A DNA stretch of 54,002 nt from an uncultured Arenimonas sp. (GTDB taxonomy: Bacteria; Pseudomonadota; Gammaproteobacteria; Xanthomonadales; Xanthomonadaceae). Below the pieces are notes generated by a model, which did no database searches, was not told the DNA's origin, and saw nothing but the letters and a program-made list of their open reading frames with translations. The position numbers were made by a program, and so were the translations under genes. Position 1 is the stretch's first letter, and each line of letters starts with the position of its first letter. This document shows positions 15,315-25,113 of this stretch, in pieces. The DNA is taken from NCBI GenBank assembly GCA_946480565.1, contig CAMLKR010000005.1:1-54002 (forward strand), given 5' to 3'.

Positions 15315-16400
15315 TCATTCCACCCGCGGCAACTCCAGCGTGAAGCAGGCGCCGCCGCCGGGGCGCGGGTCGTACCAGAGGTCGCCGCCCATCGCGCGCG
15401 CCTTCTGCTTGGCCAGGGACAGGCCCAGCCCGGTGGAGGTTTCGCCGCCGGTGGCCTGGCTGGCCAGCGGTTCGAAGCGGCGGAACAGCCGCGCGCGATC
15501 GGTTTCCGAAAGGCCTTCGCCCTGGTCCATCACCTGGAACCTGGCCATGGCCTCGTGCCGAACCGCCGCCACCGTGATCACGCTGTCGCGCGGCGCGTAC
15601 TTCACCGCGTTCGACACCAGGTTGGCCAGCACATGGCCCAGCGCGATGCGCTGGCCGCGCACCAGCAGGCTGCGGTCCAGGCGCAGGTCGAAACGCATGC
15701 CCTTGCCCAGCGCCTTCTCGGCGAACGCATCCACCGCGTCCTGGGCGACCTGGGCCGCCGGCAGCGGTTCCACCGGCGCGCCGTGGGCCTCCCCGGCGGC
15801 CTGGTCCAGCACCGCCTGCAGGAACAGCAGGCCGGTCTGCGCGGAGCCGCGCACCGACTCGAGCAGCTTCCGCCGCCGCTCCGGGTCGGGTTCGCCGGCA
15901 TGCAGCAGCTCGCCGGCGAACAGCACGTTGGTGAAGTGGTTGCGCAGGTCGTGCGCGATCAGGTCCAGGCTTTCCTGCCGGTCCTGCGCCAGCTGCTGCA
16001 AGCGGTCGCGGGCGCGCTTGAGCTCGGCGTGGGTGCGCACCCGTGCCAGCAGCTCCTCGGGCACGAAGGGTTTGGTGACGTAGTCGACGGCGCCGGCGGA
16101 AAAGGCGCGCACCAGCGAATCACGCTCGTGGTCGGCGGTCAGGAAGATGACCGGCAGGGCCCGGGTGGCTTCGTTCGCACGCAGCGACTCGAGCACCTGG
16201 AAACCGTCCATGTGCGGCATGCGCATGTCCAGCAGCACCAGGTCGGGCGGCGCCACGGCGATGCGGTCCAGCGCCTCCATGCCGCTGAAACAGGGCACCA
16301 CGTCGAAGCCGGTGCGGCTGAGCAGGCTGCCGACGGCGCGCACGTTCGCCTCCTGGTCGTCCACCACCATGATCACAGCCGCGGCGGTCGGGTCAGTCAT
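15315..16400 (-). CDS. Response regulator fused to a histidine kinase core
   Basis: A 361-residue cytoplasmic protein. An N-terminal receiver domain has phospho-acceptor Asp58 (LLDMRMPHMDGF). A linker helix leads to a HisKA-like dimer segment with His150 (LDLIAHDLRNHF) and a C-terminal HATPase (NLVSNAVKY N-box, DQGEGLSE, TGLGLSLAKQ). This REC-HK order, without membrane segments, suits a second-tier kinase controlled by an upstream phosphodonor. The start overlaps the hybrid kinase stop by 8 bases, so the two are coupled and likely form one relay. Confidence 0.92.
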   Translation of the reverse strand: MTDPTAAAVIMVVDDQEANVRAVGSLLSRTGFDVVPCFSGMEALDRIAVAPPDLVLLDMRMPHMDGFQVLESLRANEATRALPVIFLTADHERDSLVRAFSAGAVDYVTKPFVPEELLARVRTHAELKRARDRLQQLAQDRQESLDLIAHDLRNHFTNVLFAGELLHAGEPDPERRRKLLESVRGSAQTGLLFLQAVLDQAAGEAHGAPVEPLPAAQVAQDAVDAFAEKALGKGMRFDLRLDRSLLVRGQRIALGHVLANLVSNAVKYAPRDSVITVAAVRHEAMARFQVMDQGEGLSETDRARLFRRFEPLASQATGGETSTGLGLSLAKQKARAMGGDLWYDPRPGGGACFTLELPRVE

Positions 16401-18549
16401 CGCGGCGCTCCCCGGGCAGCGGACAGGTGTCGAGCAGGCGCTTGACCTCGGGCACGTCGAAGGCTTGCAGTGCGGCCTGCAGCCGGGCCGCATGCGCCGC
16501 CAGCGCCGGCCACTGCAGGGTCGCGGCCAAGGCGACCAGCCGGTCGGCGTAGTAGCCGACCTCGCGCATGCGCAGGCTGGCGCGCAGGCGCTGGCGGGCG
16601 TCGCCGGCCAGCTGGCGCAGTTCCGCCATCGCCGCCGCGTCCTCGTTGCCGGGACCGGGTTCGCCGGTGGCCACCGCCGCTTCCGCCGGCGCCGGCGCCT
16701 CGTCCGGTTCCGGCGCCGGCGGGAAATGCGCGGCCAGGGCTTCGAACAGGTCCACCTTCGAGTACGGCTTGCGCACGTAGCCGTCGAAGCGCTGGCGCAG
16801 CCAGTGTTCGTCCTCGCTCATGCTGGAGGCGGTGACCGCGATCACCGGCAGCCCGGCGCTGAGCGGATCGGCCTTGATCCGCAGCAGGGCCTGCTCGCCG
16901 GAGAGCCGGGGCATGCGCAGGTCCATCAGCACCACGTCCGGCCGCTCGATGCGGATCTGCTCCAGCGCCGCCACGCCGTCCCCCGCCTGCTGCACGCGGT
17001 GGTGGGTGTCGCTGAGATAGGCCAGGGCCAGGTCCCGGTTCCAGGCCACGTCGTCCACCACCAGCAGGCGCAGCGGCGGCAGGCGGTTGAAGTCCACGCG
17101 CGGGCCGGTGTTCGGCTGCAGGCTGACCGGCGCGTCGGTGATCGCCCGCTCCGGGATCTCGAGCGCGAAGGACGAGCCCTCGCCCAGGGTGCTGTCGGCG
17201 CGCAGCGTGCCGCCCATCAGCCCGGCCAGGCGGCGCGCGATGCTCAGGCCGAGGCCGGTGCCCTCGCGGCTCTTGCCGTCGACGCTGTCGCCCTGCTCGA
17301 AGGGTTCGAAGATCAGGCCCAGCTGGTGCGGCGCGATGCCCGTGCCGGTGTCGATCACCTCCAGGCGCAGGTCGCAATGGCCCTCGCGCCGGCTGGGCTG
17401 GCAGCTGATGCGCAGCAGCACGCCGCCCTGCTCGGTGTACTTGACCGCGTTGCTGACCAGGTTGATCAGCACCTGGCGCAGGCGCACCGGATCGACCAGC
17501 AGCGGCAGCCCGGCCCGGCCGACGTATTCGGCCTTCAGCGCGATGCCCTTGTCGGCGGCGTTCTGCCGGAACATGGTCAGCACCTGGTCCACCACCTCGC
17601 GCAGGTCGGTCGGCTCCTCGCGCAGTTCGAGCTTGCCGGCCTCCATCTTCGACAGGTCCAGCACGTCGTTGATCAGCGCCAGCAGGGCCTGGCCGCTCTT
17701 GCGGATCGAGGCCACGTAGTCGGCCTGGGTCGGGTCGGTCACGCGTTCGGCCAGCAGGTTGGTGAAGCCGAAGATGGCGTTCATCGGCGTGCGGATCTCG
17801 TGGCTCATGCTGGCCAGGAACACCGACTTGTCCTGGCTGCTGCGGCGCGCCTGCTCGGCCTGCAGCTCCGCGCGGAAGGCGTCCACCGCCTGGCGCTGCA
17901 TGCGCCGGGTGGCGGAATAGCCGAACAGGCCGGCGACTAGGGCCAAGGCGTTGGCCACCAGCACCGTCGCCCAGTTCTGCCGGATCATCTGGTTGCGCTC
18001 TTCGTAGTGGCGTTCCAGCAGGTCGCTTTCCTGGCGGATCATCTGTTCGATCAGCACCCGCATTTCGGCGCCCATGCGCGCGCCCACGCCCTCCTCCAGC
18101 CGCTGCGACACCGCACGCTGCGCGGCCCAGCTGCCGCGCTCGGACTGCAGCCGCAGCGAATGGGTGGTGGCGGCGTACTGCAGGCGGCGCCCATGCATCT
18201 GCCGCAACGCCTGCACGTTGGTGGCCTGCGACGGACTGCCGGCGACCAGTTGCTCCAGCTCGTCCAGCGACTTGTCCATCGCCTGCAGGGTGCGTCGGTA
18301 TTCGAGCAGGAAGGGTTCGCGGCCGGTGACGGCAAAACGAAGGCCGTGCGACTCGCTGTCGCCGAACAGGCCCCAGAAGCTGTTGATCTGCTGCAGCACG
18401 CGCTGGGTATGGCTGGCCATCTCCACCGAGGACTGCAGCTCGTTGGTGGCGCGCAGCGACAGCAGCGAGGTGCCCATCACCACGACCACGGCGAACAGCA
18501 GCAGGCCGTTGTAGACGCGATAGCGGAAGGTCGCTGGACGATGTGGCAT
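16393..18549 (-). CDS. Hybrid sensor histidine kinase/response regulator
   Basis: A 718-residue inner-membrane hybrid kinase. A first membrane segment (about 14-33) and a second near 195-213 flank a periplasmic helical sensor of about 160 residues. HisKA has phospho-acceptor His250 (SMSHEIRTPMNAIFGF). The HATPase follows (NLVSNAVKYTEQGG, DTGTGIAPHQ, GTGLGLSIARRLAG), then a receiver with Asp543 (LMDLRMPRLSGE). The C-terminal helical tail (about 620-718) looks like a phosphotransfer module, but no obvious HxxKG-type acceptor His is visible. Coupled to the downstream REC-kinase gene. Signal unknown. Confidence 0.94.
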   Translation of the reverse strand: MPHRPATFRYRVYNGLLLFAVVVVMGTSLLSLRATNELQSSVEMASHTQRVLQQINSFWGLFGDSESHGLRFAVTGREPFLLEYRRTLQAMDKSLDELEQLVAGSPSQATNVQALRQMHGRRLQYAATTHSLRLQSERGSWAAQRAVSQRLEEGVGARMGAEMRVLIEQMIRQESDLLERHYEERNQMIRQNWATVLVANALALVAGLFGYSATRRMQRQAVDAFRAELQAEQARRSSQDKSVFLASMSHEIRTPMNAIFGFTNLLAERVTDPTQADYVASIRKSGQALLALINDVLDLSKMEAGKLELREEPTDLREVVDQVLTMFRQNAADKGIALKAEYVGRAGLPLLVDPVRLRQVLINLVSNAVKYTEQGGVLLRISCQPSRREGHCDLRLEVIDTGTGIAPHQLGLIFEPFEQGDSVDGKSREGTGLGLSIARRLAGLMGGTLRADSTLGEGSSFALEIPERAITDAPVSLQPNTGPRVDFNRLPPLRLLVVDDVAWNRDLALAYLSDTHHRVQQAGDGVAALEQIRIERPDVVLMDLRMPRLSGEQALLRIKADPLSAGLPVIAVTASSMSEDEHWLRQRFDGYVRKPYSKVDLFEALAAHFPPAPEPDEAPAPAEAAVATGEPGPGNEDAAAMAELRQLAGDARQRLRASLRMREVGYYADRLVALAATLQWPALAAHAARLQAALQAFDVPEVKRLLDTCPLPGERRDD

Positions 18550-18594
18550 GGGTTCCCCTGTCCCCTGTTCCTGCGCGGCGCAGGCGTGTTCCTG

Positions 18595-19131
18595 TCAGCG
18601 GTTCATCAACCAGATGGTGCCGTTGAGCACCAGCGCGAAGCTCACCCACAGCACCTGCGGCAGCAGAAGGTAACCCGCCAGCGGCCGCAGGCGCCCGAAG
18701 CGCAGGGTCGTCGCCAGCAGGGCCAGCCAGACCAGGCAGATGTCGAGGAAGGCCAGGCCCGGCTGGCGCAGGCCGAAGAACAGCGGCGTCCAGGCCAGGT
18801 TGAGCACGGCGTGCGCCGCGAACGCCAGCCAGGCCCCGCGGCGCTCCTCCCGGGTGCCGACCGGCTCGCGCGCGACCAGCCACGCGCTGGTGCCCATCAG
18901 CGCATAAAGGGTCGTCCACACGGGCGAGAACAGCCACGACGGCGGGTTCCAGCTGGGTTTGGCCAGCGCATCGAACCATTCTCCGGGCGCGAACAGCAGA
19001 CCCACCAGAGATCCGGCGCCGACGACCGCCAGCACCCAAAGCAGCCAAGCCCCGACCGCCTTCGCGTCCACGGGCGGACGGCGCGCGTCCGTGGGCGTTG
19101 CGGGCGATGGAGCGTGCAGCGTGGGTCGCAC
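18595..19131 (-). CDS. tspO: TspO/MBR family tryptophan-rich sensory protein
   Basis: A 178-residue integral membrane protein with five predicted helices and the Trp/Pro-rich TspO pattern: KPSWNPPSWLFSPVWTTLYALMG is the family's first-loop/helix signature (positions about 58-80), and a Trp-rich NLAWTPLFFGLRQP segment follows. The family binds porphyrins and isoprenoids and modulates photooxidative or stress responses in bacteria. The GTG at 19131 is favoured by an excellent GGAGGA site 7 bases upstream. The N-terminal 35 residues are a hydrophilic extension compared with the roughly 160-residue family norm. Confidence 0.92.
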   Translation of the reverse strand: MRPTLHAPSPATPTDARRPPVDAKAVGAWLLWVLAVVGAGSLVGLLFAPGEWFDALAKPSWNPPSWLFSPVWTTLYALMGTSAWLVAREPVGTREERRGAWLAFAAHAVLNLAWTPLFFGLRQPGLAFLDICLVWLALLATTLRFGRLRPLAGYLLLPQVLWVSFALVLNGTIWLMNR

Positions 19132-19162
19132 GGTTGGTTCCTCCGGGTCGGGTCCGGTGCGC

Positions 19163-20524
<1,362 letters not shown>

Positions 20525-20708
20525 GTGGCGCTCCAGGGTCTGGGGGGAAGGCAGCAAGACCTGTGCCAGCGGACGGGACCCCGGAACTGCGGCGTCTCCG
20601 CGCCCGGTCCGCCGGCTGCCATGCACTTTGCAATGGCGCCGGTTACGAGATCGTGCATTCCGCATGGCCCTCCCGGCAAGTCGGAGGGGCCCCCTGCCAT
20701 CAGTCATA

Positions 20709-20736
20709 GACAATTTGTTCTAGACAAATCGTTCTA
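20709..20736 (+). promoter_or_regulatory. Tandem 14-bp direct repeat, likely BlaI-type operator
   Basis: Two adjacent copies of GACAA(TTT/ATC)GTTCTA at 20709-20722 and 20723-20736, 40 bases before the BlaI-like start codon. This is an AT-rich island in a GC-rich genome. BlaI/MecI repressors bind paired operators in their own promoter, which fits; binding here is inferred. Confidence 0.55.
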
Positions 20737-20775
20737 GTCGGCCTAGGCTGCCTCCATCCCCCGCTGCCGCATCGC

Positions 20776-21165
20776 ATGGCCATGGCCCGCAAACCTGCCC
20801 CGCCCAAACCCACCCCGGCCGAACTCGACCTGCTGCGCGTGCTGTGGCCGCTGGGCGCGGCGACCGCCAAGCAGGTGCACGAAGTCGCCCGGCGCGACCG
20901 CCCTGAGCTGGCCTACGCCACCGTGCTGCGGCTGCTGCAGATCATGCACGGCAAGGGCCTGCTGGTCCGCGACGAAAGCGAGCGCTCGCACGTCTACGCG
21001 CCGGCGCACGAACAGGAATCGCTGCGCACCAACCTGCTCACGGACCTGATCCACAAGGCCTACTCGGGCTCGGGCAAGGAGCTGGTGATGGCGGCGCTGC
21101 GGGGGCACGTCAGCGAAGAAGAGAAGGACGAGATCCGCCGGCTGCTGCAGGAGGACGGCAAATGA
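20776..21165 (+). CDS. BlaI/MecI/CopY family transcriptional repressor
   Basis: A 129-residue winged-helix repressor: PTPAELDLLRVLWPLGAATA opens the domain, followed by the recognition region LAYATVLRLLQIMHGKGLLVRDESERSHVYAP, a wing, and a dimerising tail. Repressors of this family are inactivated when the partner BlaR1-type protease is triggered. Start ATG 20776 (20782 is an alternative). The stop overlaps the M56 peptidase start by 4 bases, so the two are co-translated. Confidence 0.93.
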   Translation: MAMARKPAPPKPTPAELDLLRVLWPLGAATAKQVHEVARRDRPELAYATVLRLLQIMHGKGLLVRDESERSHVYAPAHEQESLRTNLLTDLIHKAYSGSGKELVMAALRGHVSEEEKDEIRRLLQEDGK

Positions 21166-22922
21166 TCACCGTTTCGGGACTCACCGCCGCGCTCGGCTGG
21201 GCGCTGCTGCATTTCCTCTGGCAGGGGCTGCTGGTGGGCCTGGCCGCGGGCCTGGCGCTGGCGCTGCTGGGCAATGCCCGGCCGCAGCTGCGTTATGCCG
21301 TGGCCTGCGCGGCGCTGGCGCTGTGCCTGCTGTTGCCGGTGGCGACGCTGCTGCGCGGGGCGACGGCGGCCGCTCCCCCCGCCGCCGCGGTGGCCCTGGC
21401 CGAGGACGGGACCGGCGGCTACGGCGGCATGGTCGAGCGCCTGCGCCGGCCGCTGGCCGAAAACACCCGCGAATGGCGCGGACAGCTGCAGCCCTGGCTG
21501 CCGGGCATCGTCGCCCTTTGGTCGCTGGGCACGGGGCTGTTCTCGCTGCGCATGGCCCTGGGCGTGGCCTGGGTCGCACGCATCGCGGGACCCGGCCACG
21601 GCCACCCGCACCCCGGTTGGCAGGCGCGGCTCGACGCCCTCGCCGGACGCATGGACCTGCCGCGGCGCGTGCTGCTGCGTGTGGCCGACGGGCTCGACGG
21701 CCCGGTGGCCGCGCGCATCTGGCGGCCGGTGGTGATCGTGCCCGCGGCATTGGTCGCCCGCCTGCCCGCCGACCTGCTCGAGGCCCTGCTCGCCCACGAA
21801 CTCGCCCACGTGCGCCGTCACGACTACCTGGTGAACCTGGTGCAGAGCCTCGTCGAAGCCCTGCTCTTCTACCACCCGGTGGTGTGGTGGCTGTCGCGCC
21901 GCATCCGCATCGAACGCGAGCAGGTCGCCGACGACATCGCCGCCCAGGCCCTGGGCGAGCCGCGCCGCCTGGCGATCGCGCTCAACGAACTGGCGCAGTT
22001 GCGCGCCCCCGACCCGCACCTGGCCCCGGCCGCCCATGGAGGTTTGCTCATGTCACGCATCCAACGCCTCGTCCGTCCCCGCAAGCAGACGCTGAGCTGG
22101 AAACTCGCCCTGCCCATGCTCGGCCTCAGCGCCGCCTGCATGGCTGCGTTTGCGCAGGGCCACGTCGCCGACGTCGTCGCGCACCAGGACGAGCCGACCC
22201 GCATCTCGGTCCGCGCGGAACAGGACACGCACTACGCCGTGGTCGGCGCGGACGCCGACGACGCCATCAACTTCACCGGCGACTACGACCAGATCACCGA
22301 CGTCAAGGCGCTGCGCCGCGAACTCGGCGGCGAGTTCATCTGGTTCCGCCGCGATGGCCGCTCCTACGTGATCCGCGATCCGGCCCTGGTCGCGCGCGCG
22401 CGCCGGGCATGGCAGCCGACCGAACCGGTCGGCGAGAAGATGGGCGCGCTCGGCGACCAGATGGAAGTGCATGGCGAGAAGATGGGCGCCCTCGGCGAGC
22501 GCATGGAGCGCCAGACCGCCGGCACCGGACCGATCAGCGACGAGATGGGCCGGCTGGGCGAGCAGATGGGCGCGCTGGGCGAGCGCATGGAGCCGCTGAC
22601 CCGCGCCATGCTGCGCGCCGACGACGACGCGGAACGCGATCGCCTCGCCGCGGAGCTCGATGCCGTCAGCGCGCAGATGGAGACGCTGGGCCGGCGCATG
22701 GAAGTACTGGGGTCGCAGCTCGAGGCGGCGCACGCGCCGATGGAAGCGCTGGGCAGGGAAATGGAGCTCGCCGGCAAGCCGATGGAGGCGCTCGGCGCGC
22801 AGATGGAAGTGCTGGGCAAGCAGATGGAAACCCTCAGCGACGCCGCCAACCGGGAAACGCTGGGCCTGATCGACCAGGCCTTGCGCGAAGGCAAGGCCGA
22901 ACACCTGGCCGACCGGGGCTGA
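21162..22922 (+). CDS. BlaR1-like M56 membrane metallopeptidase with heptad-repeat sensor tail
   Basis: A 586-residue membrane peptidase. The N-terminal part has several membrane helices, and the M56 catalytic motif is HELAHVRRHDYLVN (His212, Glu213, His216). A fourth helix lies around 305-322. Instead of a beta-lactam-binding domain, the region after about residue 340 is a small soluble segment followed by a long series of M-x-x-L-G-x-x-M heptads (about 425-565), probably a coiled coil. It would cleave or relieve the adjacent BlaI-type repressor in response to an unknown signal; beta-lactam sensing is unlikely given the missing SxxK domain. Confidence 0.9.
   Translation: MITVSGLTAALGWALLHFLWQGLLVGLAAGLALALLGNARPQLRYAVACAALALCLLLPVATLLRGATAAAPPAAAVALAEDGTGGYGGMVERLRRPLAENTREWRGQLQPWLPGIVALWSLGTGLFSLRMALGVAWVARIAGPGHGHPHPGWQARLDALAGRMDLPRRVLLRVADGLDGPVAARIWRPVVIVPAALVARLPADLLEALLAHELAHVRRHDYLVNLVQSLVEALLFYHPVVWWLSRRIRIEREQVADDIAAQALGEPRRLAIALNELAQLRAPDPHLAPAAHGGLLMSRIQRLVRPRKQTLSWKLALPMLGLSAACMAAFAQGHVADVVAHQDEPTRISVRAEQDTHYAVVGADADDAINFTGDYDQITDVKALRRELGGEFIWFRRDGRSYVIRDPALVARARRAWQPTEPVGEKMGALGDQMEVHGEKMGALGERMERQTAGTGPISDEMGRLGEQMGALGERMEPLTRAMLRADDDAERDRLAAELDAVSAQMETLGRRMEVLGSQLEAAHAPMEALGREMELAGKPMEALGAQMEVLGKQMETLSDAANRETLGLIDQALREGKAEHLADRG
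22434..22840 (+). repeat. 21-bp heptad-coding repeats (MxxLGxxM)
   Basis: Imperfect in-frame repeats of about 21 bp encode heptads such as KMGALGDQM, QMGALGERM, PMEALGREM and QMEVLGKQM in the sensor tail of the M56 peptidase. Confidence 0.75.
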
Positions 22923-22955
22923 GGCGCACCCTGGCCGCCGCGACCGTCGCGGCGG

Positions 22956-23840
22956 CTACTTTCGCTTGGCCCGCTTGGCCAGCGTCGCGTTCTGGTCGCC
23001 GAGATCGTCGTTGCGGTCGCGCTTTCGAGTGGGCTTCGCGAACTCCGGGCAATCCTCCAGCACCGCCTGCAGCACCTGCCGGGACACGTGTACGGTCGCG
23101 CGGCCGACCAGGCTCAGGTTCAACCAGCGCGCCAGTTTCTGCATCAGGGCCTGGACATGAACGCCGCTGGGCTGGTTCTGGTTCTGGCAGTCGAAGTACA
23201 TGGAGAAGGTGTAGTTGCCGTCGCTGACCTGGTAGCGGATGGCCTGCCCCATGTGCCGCCCCTGCCCCTGGTTGAGCAGTCGCGCGGTGACGTTCATCGA
23301 GAAGGCGTTCTCGCGGTTGTAGGACGCCAGCAGGTTCTCGACGATCAACTGCTCCGAGTTGTTGTTCTTCGTACCGGCCACCACATTGGCCGGCCCGTTG
23401 CCGCCGCGCATGCTGTGCGCCACCAGGTGGCACCATTCGTAGCTTCCCTGGAGCCCCAGCGCGTTGGCGTACTGCGTCGCCGACACCGGCGCGACCGCCG
23501 GCGGCGGGTACAGCGCCGCCATCGCCGCCGTCATGCCCTGGTTCGGCACCCGGCGCGTGGTCGAGCGGCTGGGGGGCAGCGCCACCAGGCCGGAGGACAG
23601 CAGGTCGGCGGGCCCGGCTGAATCGAACAGGGCCTTGAAGTCCGGCGACCTGCCGCGGGTCGAACGCACGCCGCGCCAGGCCACGCGGTTGTACCAGGGC
23701 ATCGACGTGGACTGGGCGGTCGCGACATAGGTGCCGTTGCGCAGCACGACGGTGTGGTGGCCGCCGTGCAGGTCCCGCACGTGCAGGGCGGGCTCGTTGC
23801 CGCGGTAGTAGAAGGTCAGCCCATCCAGCGGTTCGGCCAT
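22956..23840 (-). CDS. Putative bba-metal-type nuclease-like protein in DUF2589 operon
   Basis: A 294-residue protein, not a confidently named family. The N-terminus (MAEPLDGLTFYYRGNEPALHV) is beta-rich. The central EWCHLVAHSMRGGNGPANVV and the following NNNSEQLIVENLL resemble the His...Asn core of DNA/RNA non-specific endonucleases (bba-Me fold), with His138 as candidate general base. The C-terminus is very basic (KRDRNDD..., ending AKRAKRK), consistent with nucleic acid contact. It is the last gene of a six-gene minus-strand set, 13 bases after the DUF2589 gene. A nuclease effector or toxin-like role is inference. Confidence 0.55.
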   Translation of the reverse strand: MAEPLDGLTFYYRGNEPALHVRDLHGGHHTVVLRNGTYVATAQSTSMPWYNRVAWRGVRSTRGRSPDFKALFDSAGPADLLSSGLVALPPSRSTTRRVPNQGMTAAMAALYPPPAVAPVSATQYANALGLQGSYEWCHLVAHSMRGGNGPANVVAGTKNNNSEQLIVENLLASYNRENAFSMNVTARLLNQGQGRHMGQAIRYQVSDGNYTFSMYFDCQNQNQPSGVHVQALMQKLARWLNLSLVGRATVHVSRQVLQAVLEDCPEFAKPTRKRDRNDDLGDQNATLAKRAKRK

Positions 23841-23853
23841 GGCGCGCCCCGGC

Positions 23854-24411
23854 TCATGCCGACCCGGTGGGGATCGGGGAAATGGCCGAGGCGATGATGC
23901 CCATCATCTGGCTCATGCCTTCGGTCGCGGGCTGCTGGTCGGCCTGCACGTGGAAGGTGTACTTGCCGCTGTAGTCGGTGCTGCGCGTGTTGTTCACCGT
24001 GGTGGTCACGCTGCCGCTGACCGAGAAGCCGCCGAATCCGTAGCTGGCGGCGACGTTGGCGTTGACGCCGACGCTGCTGCTGCTCGCCTGGTCGACGCTG
24101 GCCGTGAAGTCGATGGTGACGTTGTCCACCAGCAGGGACGGGATGGTGACGATGCCGATCAGCGGCACGATCACCTTGATCGTCTGGGTCTTCACCTGCT
24201 TGGTGTTGGGATCGGTGTAGGGACGGGTGAGGTCGAACTCCAGCGTGTTGAGATCGCCGCTCTTCCCGTTCTTGTACGCCACCTGGAAGATGAACTCCTG
24301 CATGTTCTGGGCCAGCGCCAGATTGGCACGGGCCGCCGCCAGCAGCGGCGTGGAGACCAGGAAGTCGATCGGGATGCCCTTGAACGCGCTGTAGACGTTG
24401 CTGTCTGCCAT
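23854..24411 (-). CDS. DUF2589 domain protein
   Basis: A 185-residue protein matching DUF2589 as I know it: an opening FKGIPIDFLVSTPLLAAARAN helix, a central beta region with an IPSLLVDNVTIDFTASVDQ strand pair, a Ser/Gly-rich sheet and a C-terminal PATEGMSQMMGII helix. The function of DUF2589 is not established. No signal peptide; no catalytic residues stand out. Two shorter proteins encoded upstream share its C-terminal EGM motif and beta pattern, so the operon seems to hold three divergent members. Confidence 0.85.
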   Translation of the reverse strand: MADSNVYSAFKGIPIDFLVSTPLLAAARANLALAQNMQEFIFQVAYKNGKSGDLNTLEFDLTRPYTDPNTKQVKTQTIKVIVPLIGIVTIPSLLVDNVTIDFTASVDQASSSSVGVNANVAASYGFGGFSVSGSVTTTVNNTRSTDYSGKYTFHVQADQQPATEGMSQMMGIIASAISPIPTGSA

Positions 24412-24441
24412 TGTCTTCCCCTTTGGGTTGGTTGTCCGTGA

Positions 24442-24624
24442 TCAGGAGTGCCACACGAGCCATGCCACCACCGCGGTGAGCACGGCCAGCCAGACCAGAG
24501 CGAGCAGTCCGAGCCAGGGCTGCGCGTCCCAGAATCGATCGCGCCAAGTGCGCGGCAGCGGCCCCAGCGCGGCGCGCACCCGCGCGGCCTCGTCGGGGTC
24601 GAGCGTGGCGCGCACCCGCGTCAT
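24442..24624 (-). CDS. Small single-span membrane protein
   Basis: A 60-residue protein with a charged N-terminal half (MTRVRATLDPDEAARVRAAL) and one C-terminal membrane segment (LGLLALVWLAVLTAVVAWLVW). The start overlaps the upstream gene's stop by 4 bases (ATGA), and the frame keeps the genome's high G/C third-position bias. It could anchor the DUF2589 assembly at the membrane; no family recognised. Confidence 0.65.
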   Translation of the reverse strand: MTRVRATLDPDEAARVRAALGPLPRTWRDRFWDAQPWLGLLALVWLAVLTAVVAWLVWHS

Positions 24625-25106
24625 GGCGCGGCCCCGGCGCGCGGGCGCGCGCGCGGGCGGGAAAGGCTGTCCTGCAGGCGCCGCATGCCTTCCGGCGCGG
24701 TGGCGCGGCGCAGCCTCATCTCGACGTCGATCGCCAGGCCGGTCGCTCCAGGGCGGCGACGCACCGGGGAGACTTCGCGGCCGTGCAGGTCGGCGCGCGG
24801 GCAGGCCCCGCCTTCGTGCCGTTCGACGATCCGCTCCAGCGCCCACGTCCATTGCACCCGCCCCTTGCCCACCGTCAGCTGGGTCGACGGCGACAGGCTG
24901 ACCTGCGGCACCCGGAAGCGCAGCGGCTGTCCGCCCGCAGGCGGCGGCAACGTCACTTCGAACAGGATCGGGGCCAGCGCGCGCCGGCCGCGCAGCAGCG
25001 TGAACCGGTCGCGGAGGTTGCGCAGCGTCGCCAGCGACAGCGCCCTCTGCGCACCCAGGACCGCGAGCGCCGGCGCCAACAGGGAATGGAACAGGGAGTG
25101 GGCCAT
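24621..25106 (-). CDS. DUF2589-like protein, divergent
   Basis: A 161-residue protein. After an N-terminal helix (MAHSLFHSLLAPALAVLG), beta-rich segments follow, including ILFEVTLPPP and FRVPQVSLSPSTQLTVGKG, and GLAIDVEMRLRRATAPEGM near the C-terminus. This order (N-terminal helix, strand pairs, then a strand followed by (P/T)EGM and a helix) matches the neighbour at 25114 and the DUF2589 protein at 23854. I infer a divergent paralogue. It has an Arg-rich C-terminal tail. Confidence 0.65.
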   Translation of the reverse strand: MAHSLFHSLLAPALAVLGAQRALSLATLRNLRDRFTLLRGRRALAPILFEVTLPPPAGGQPLRFRVPQVSLSPSTQLTVGKGRVQWTWALERIVERHEGGACPRADLHGREVSPVRRRPGATGLAIDVEMRLRRATAPEGMRRLQDSLSRPRARPRAGAAP

Positions 25107-25113
25107 GGCCGGG

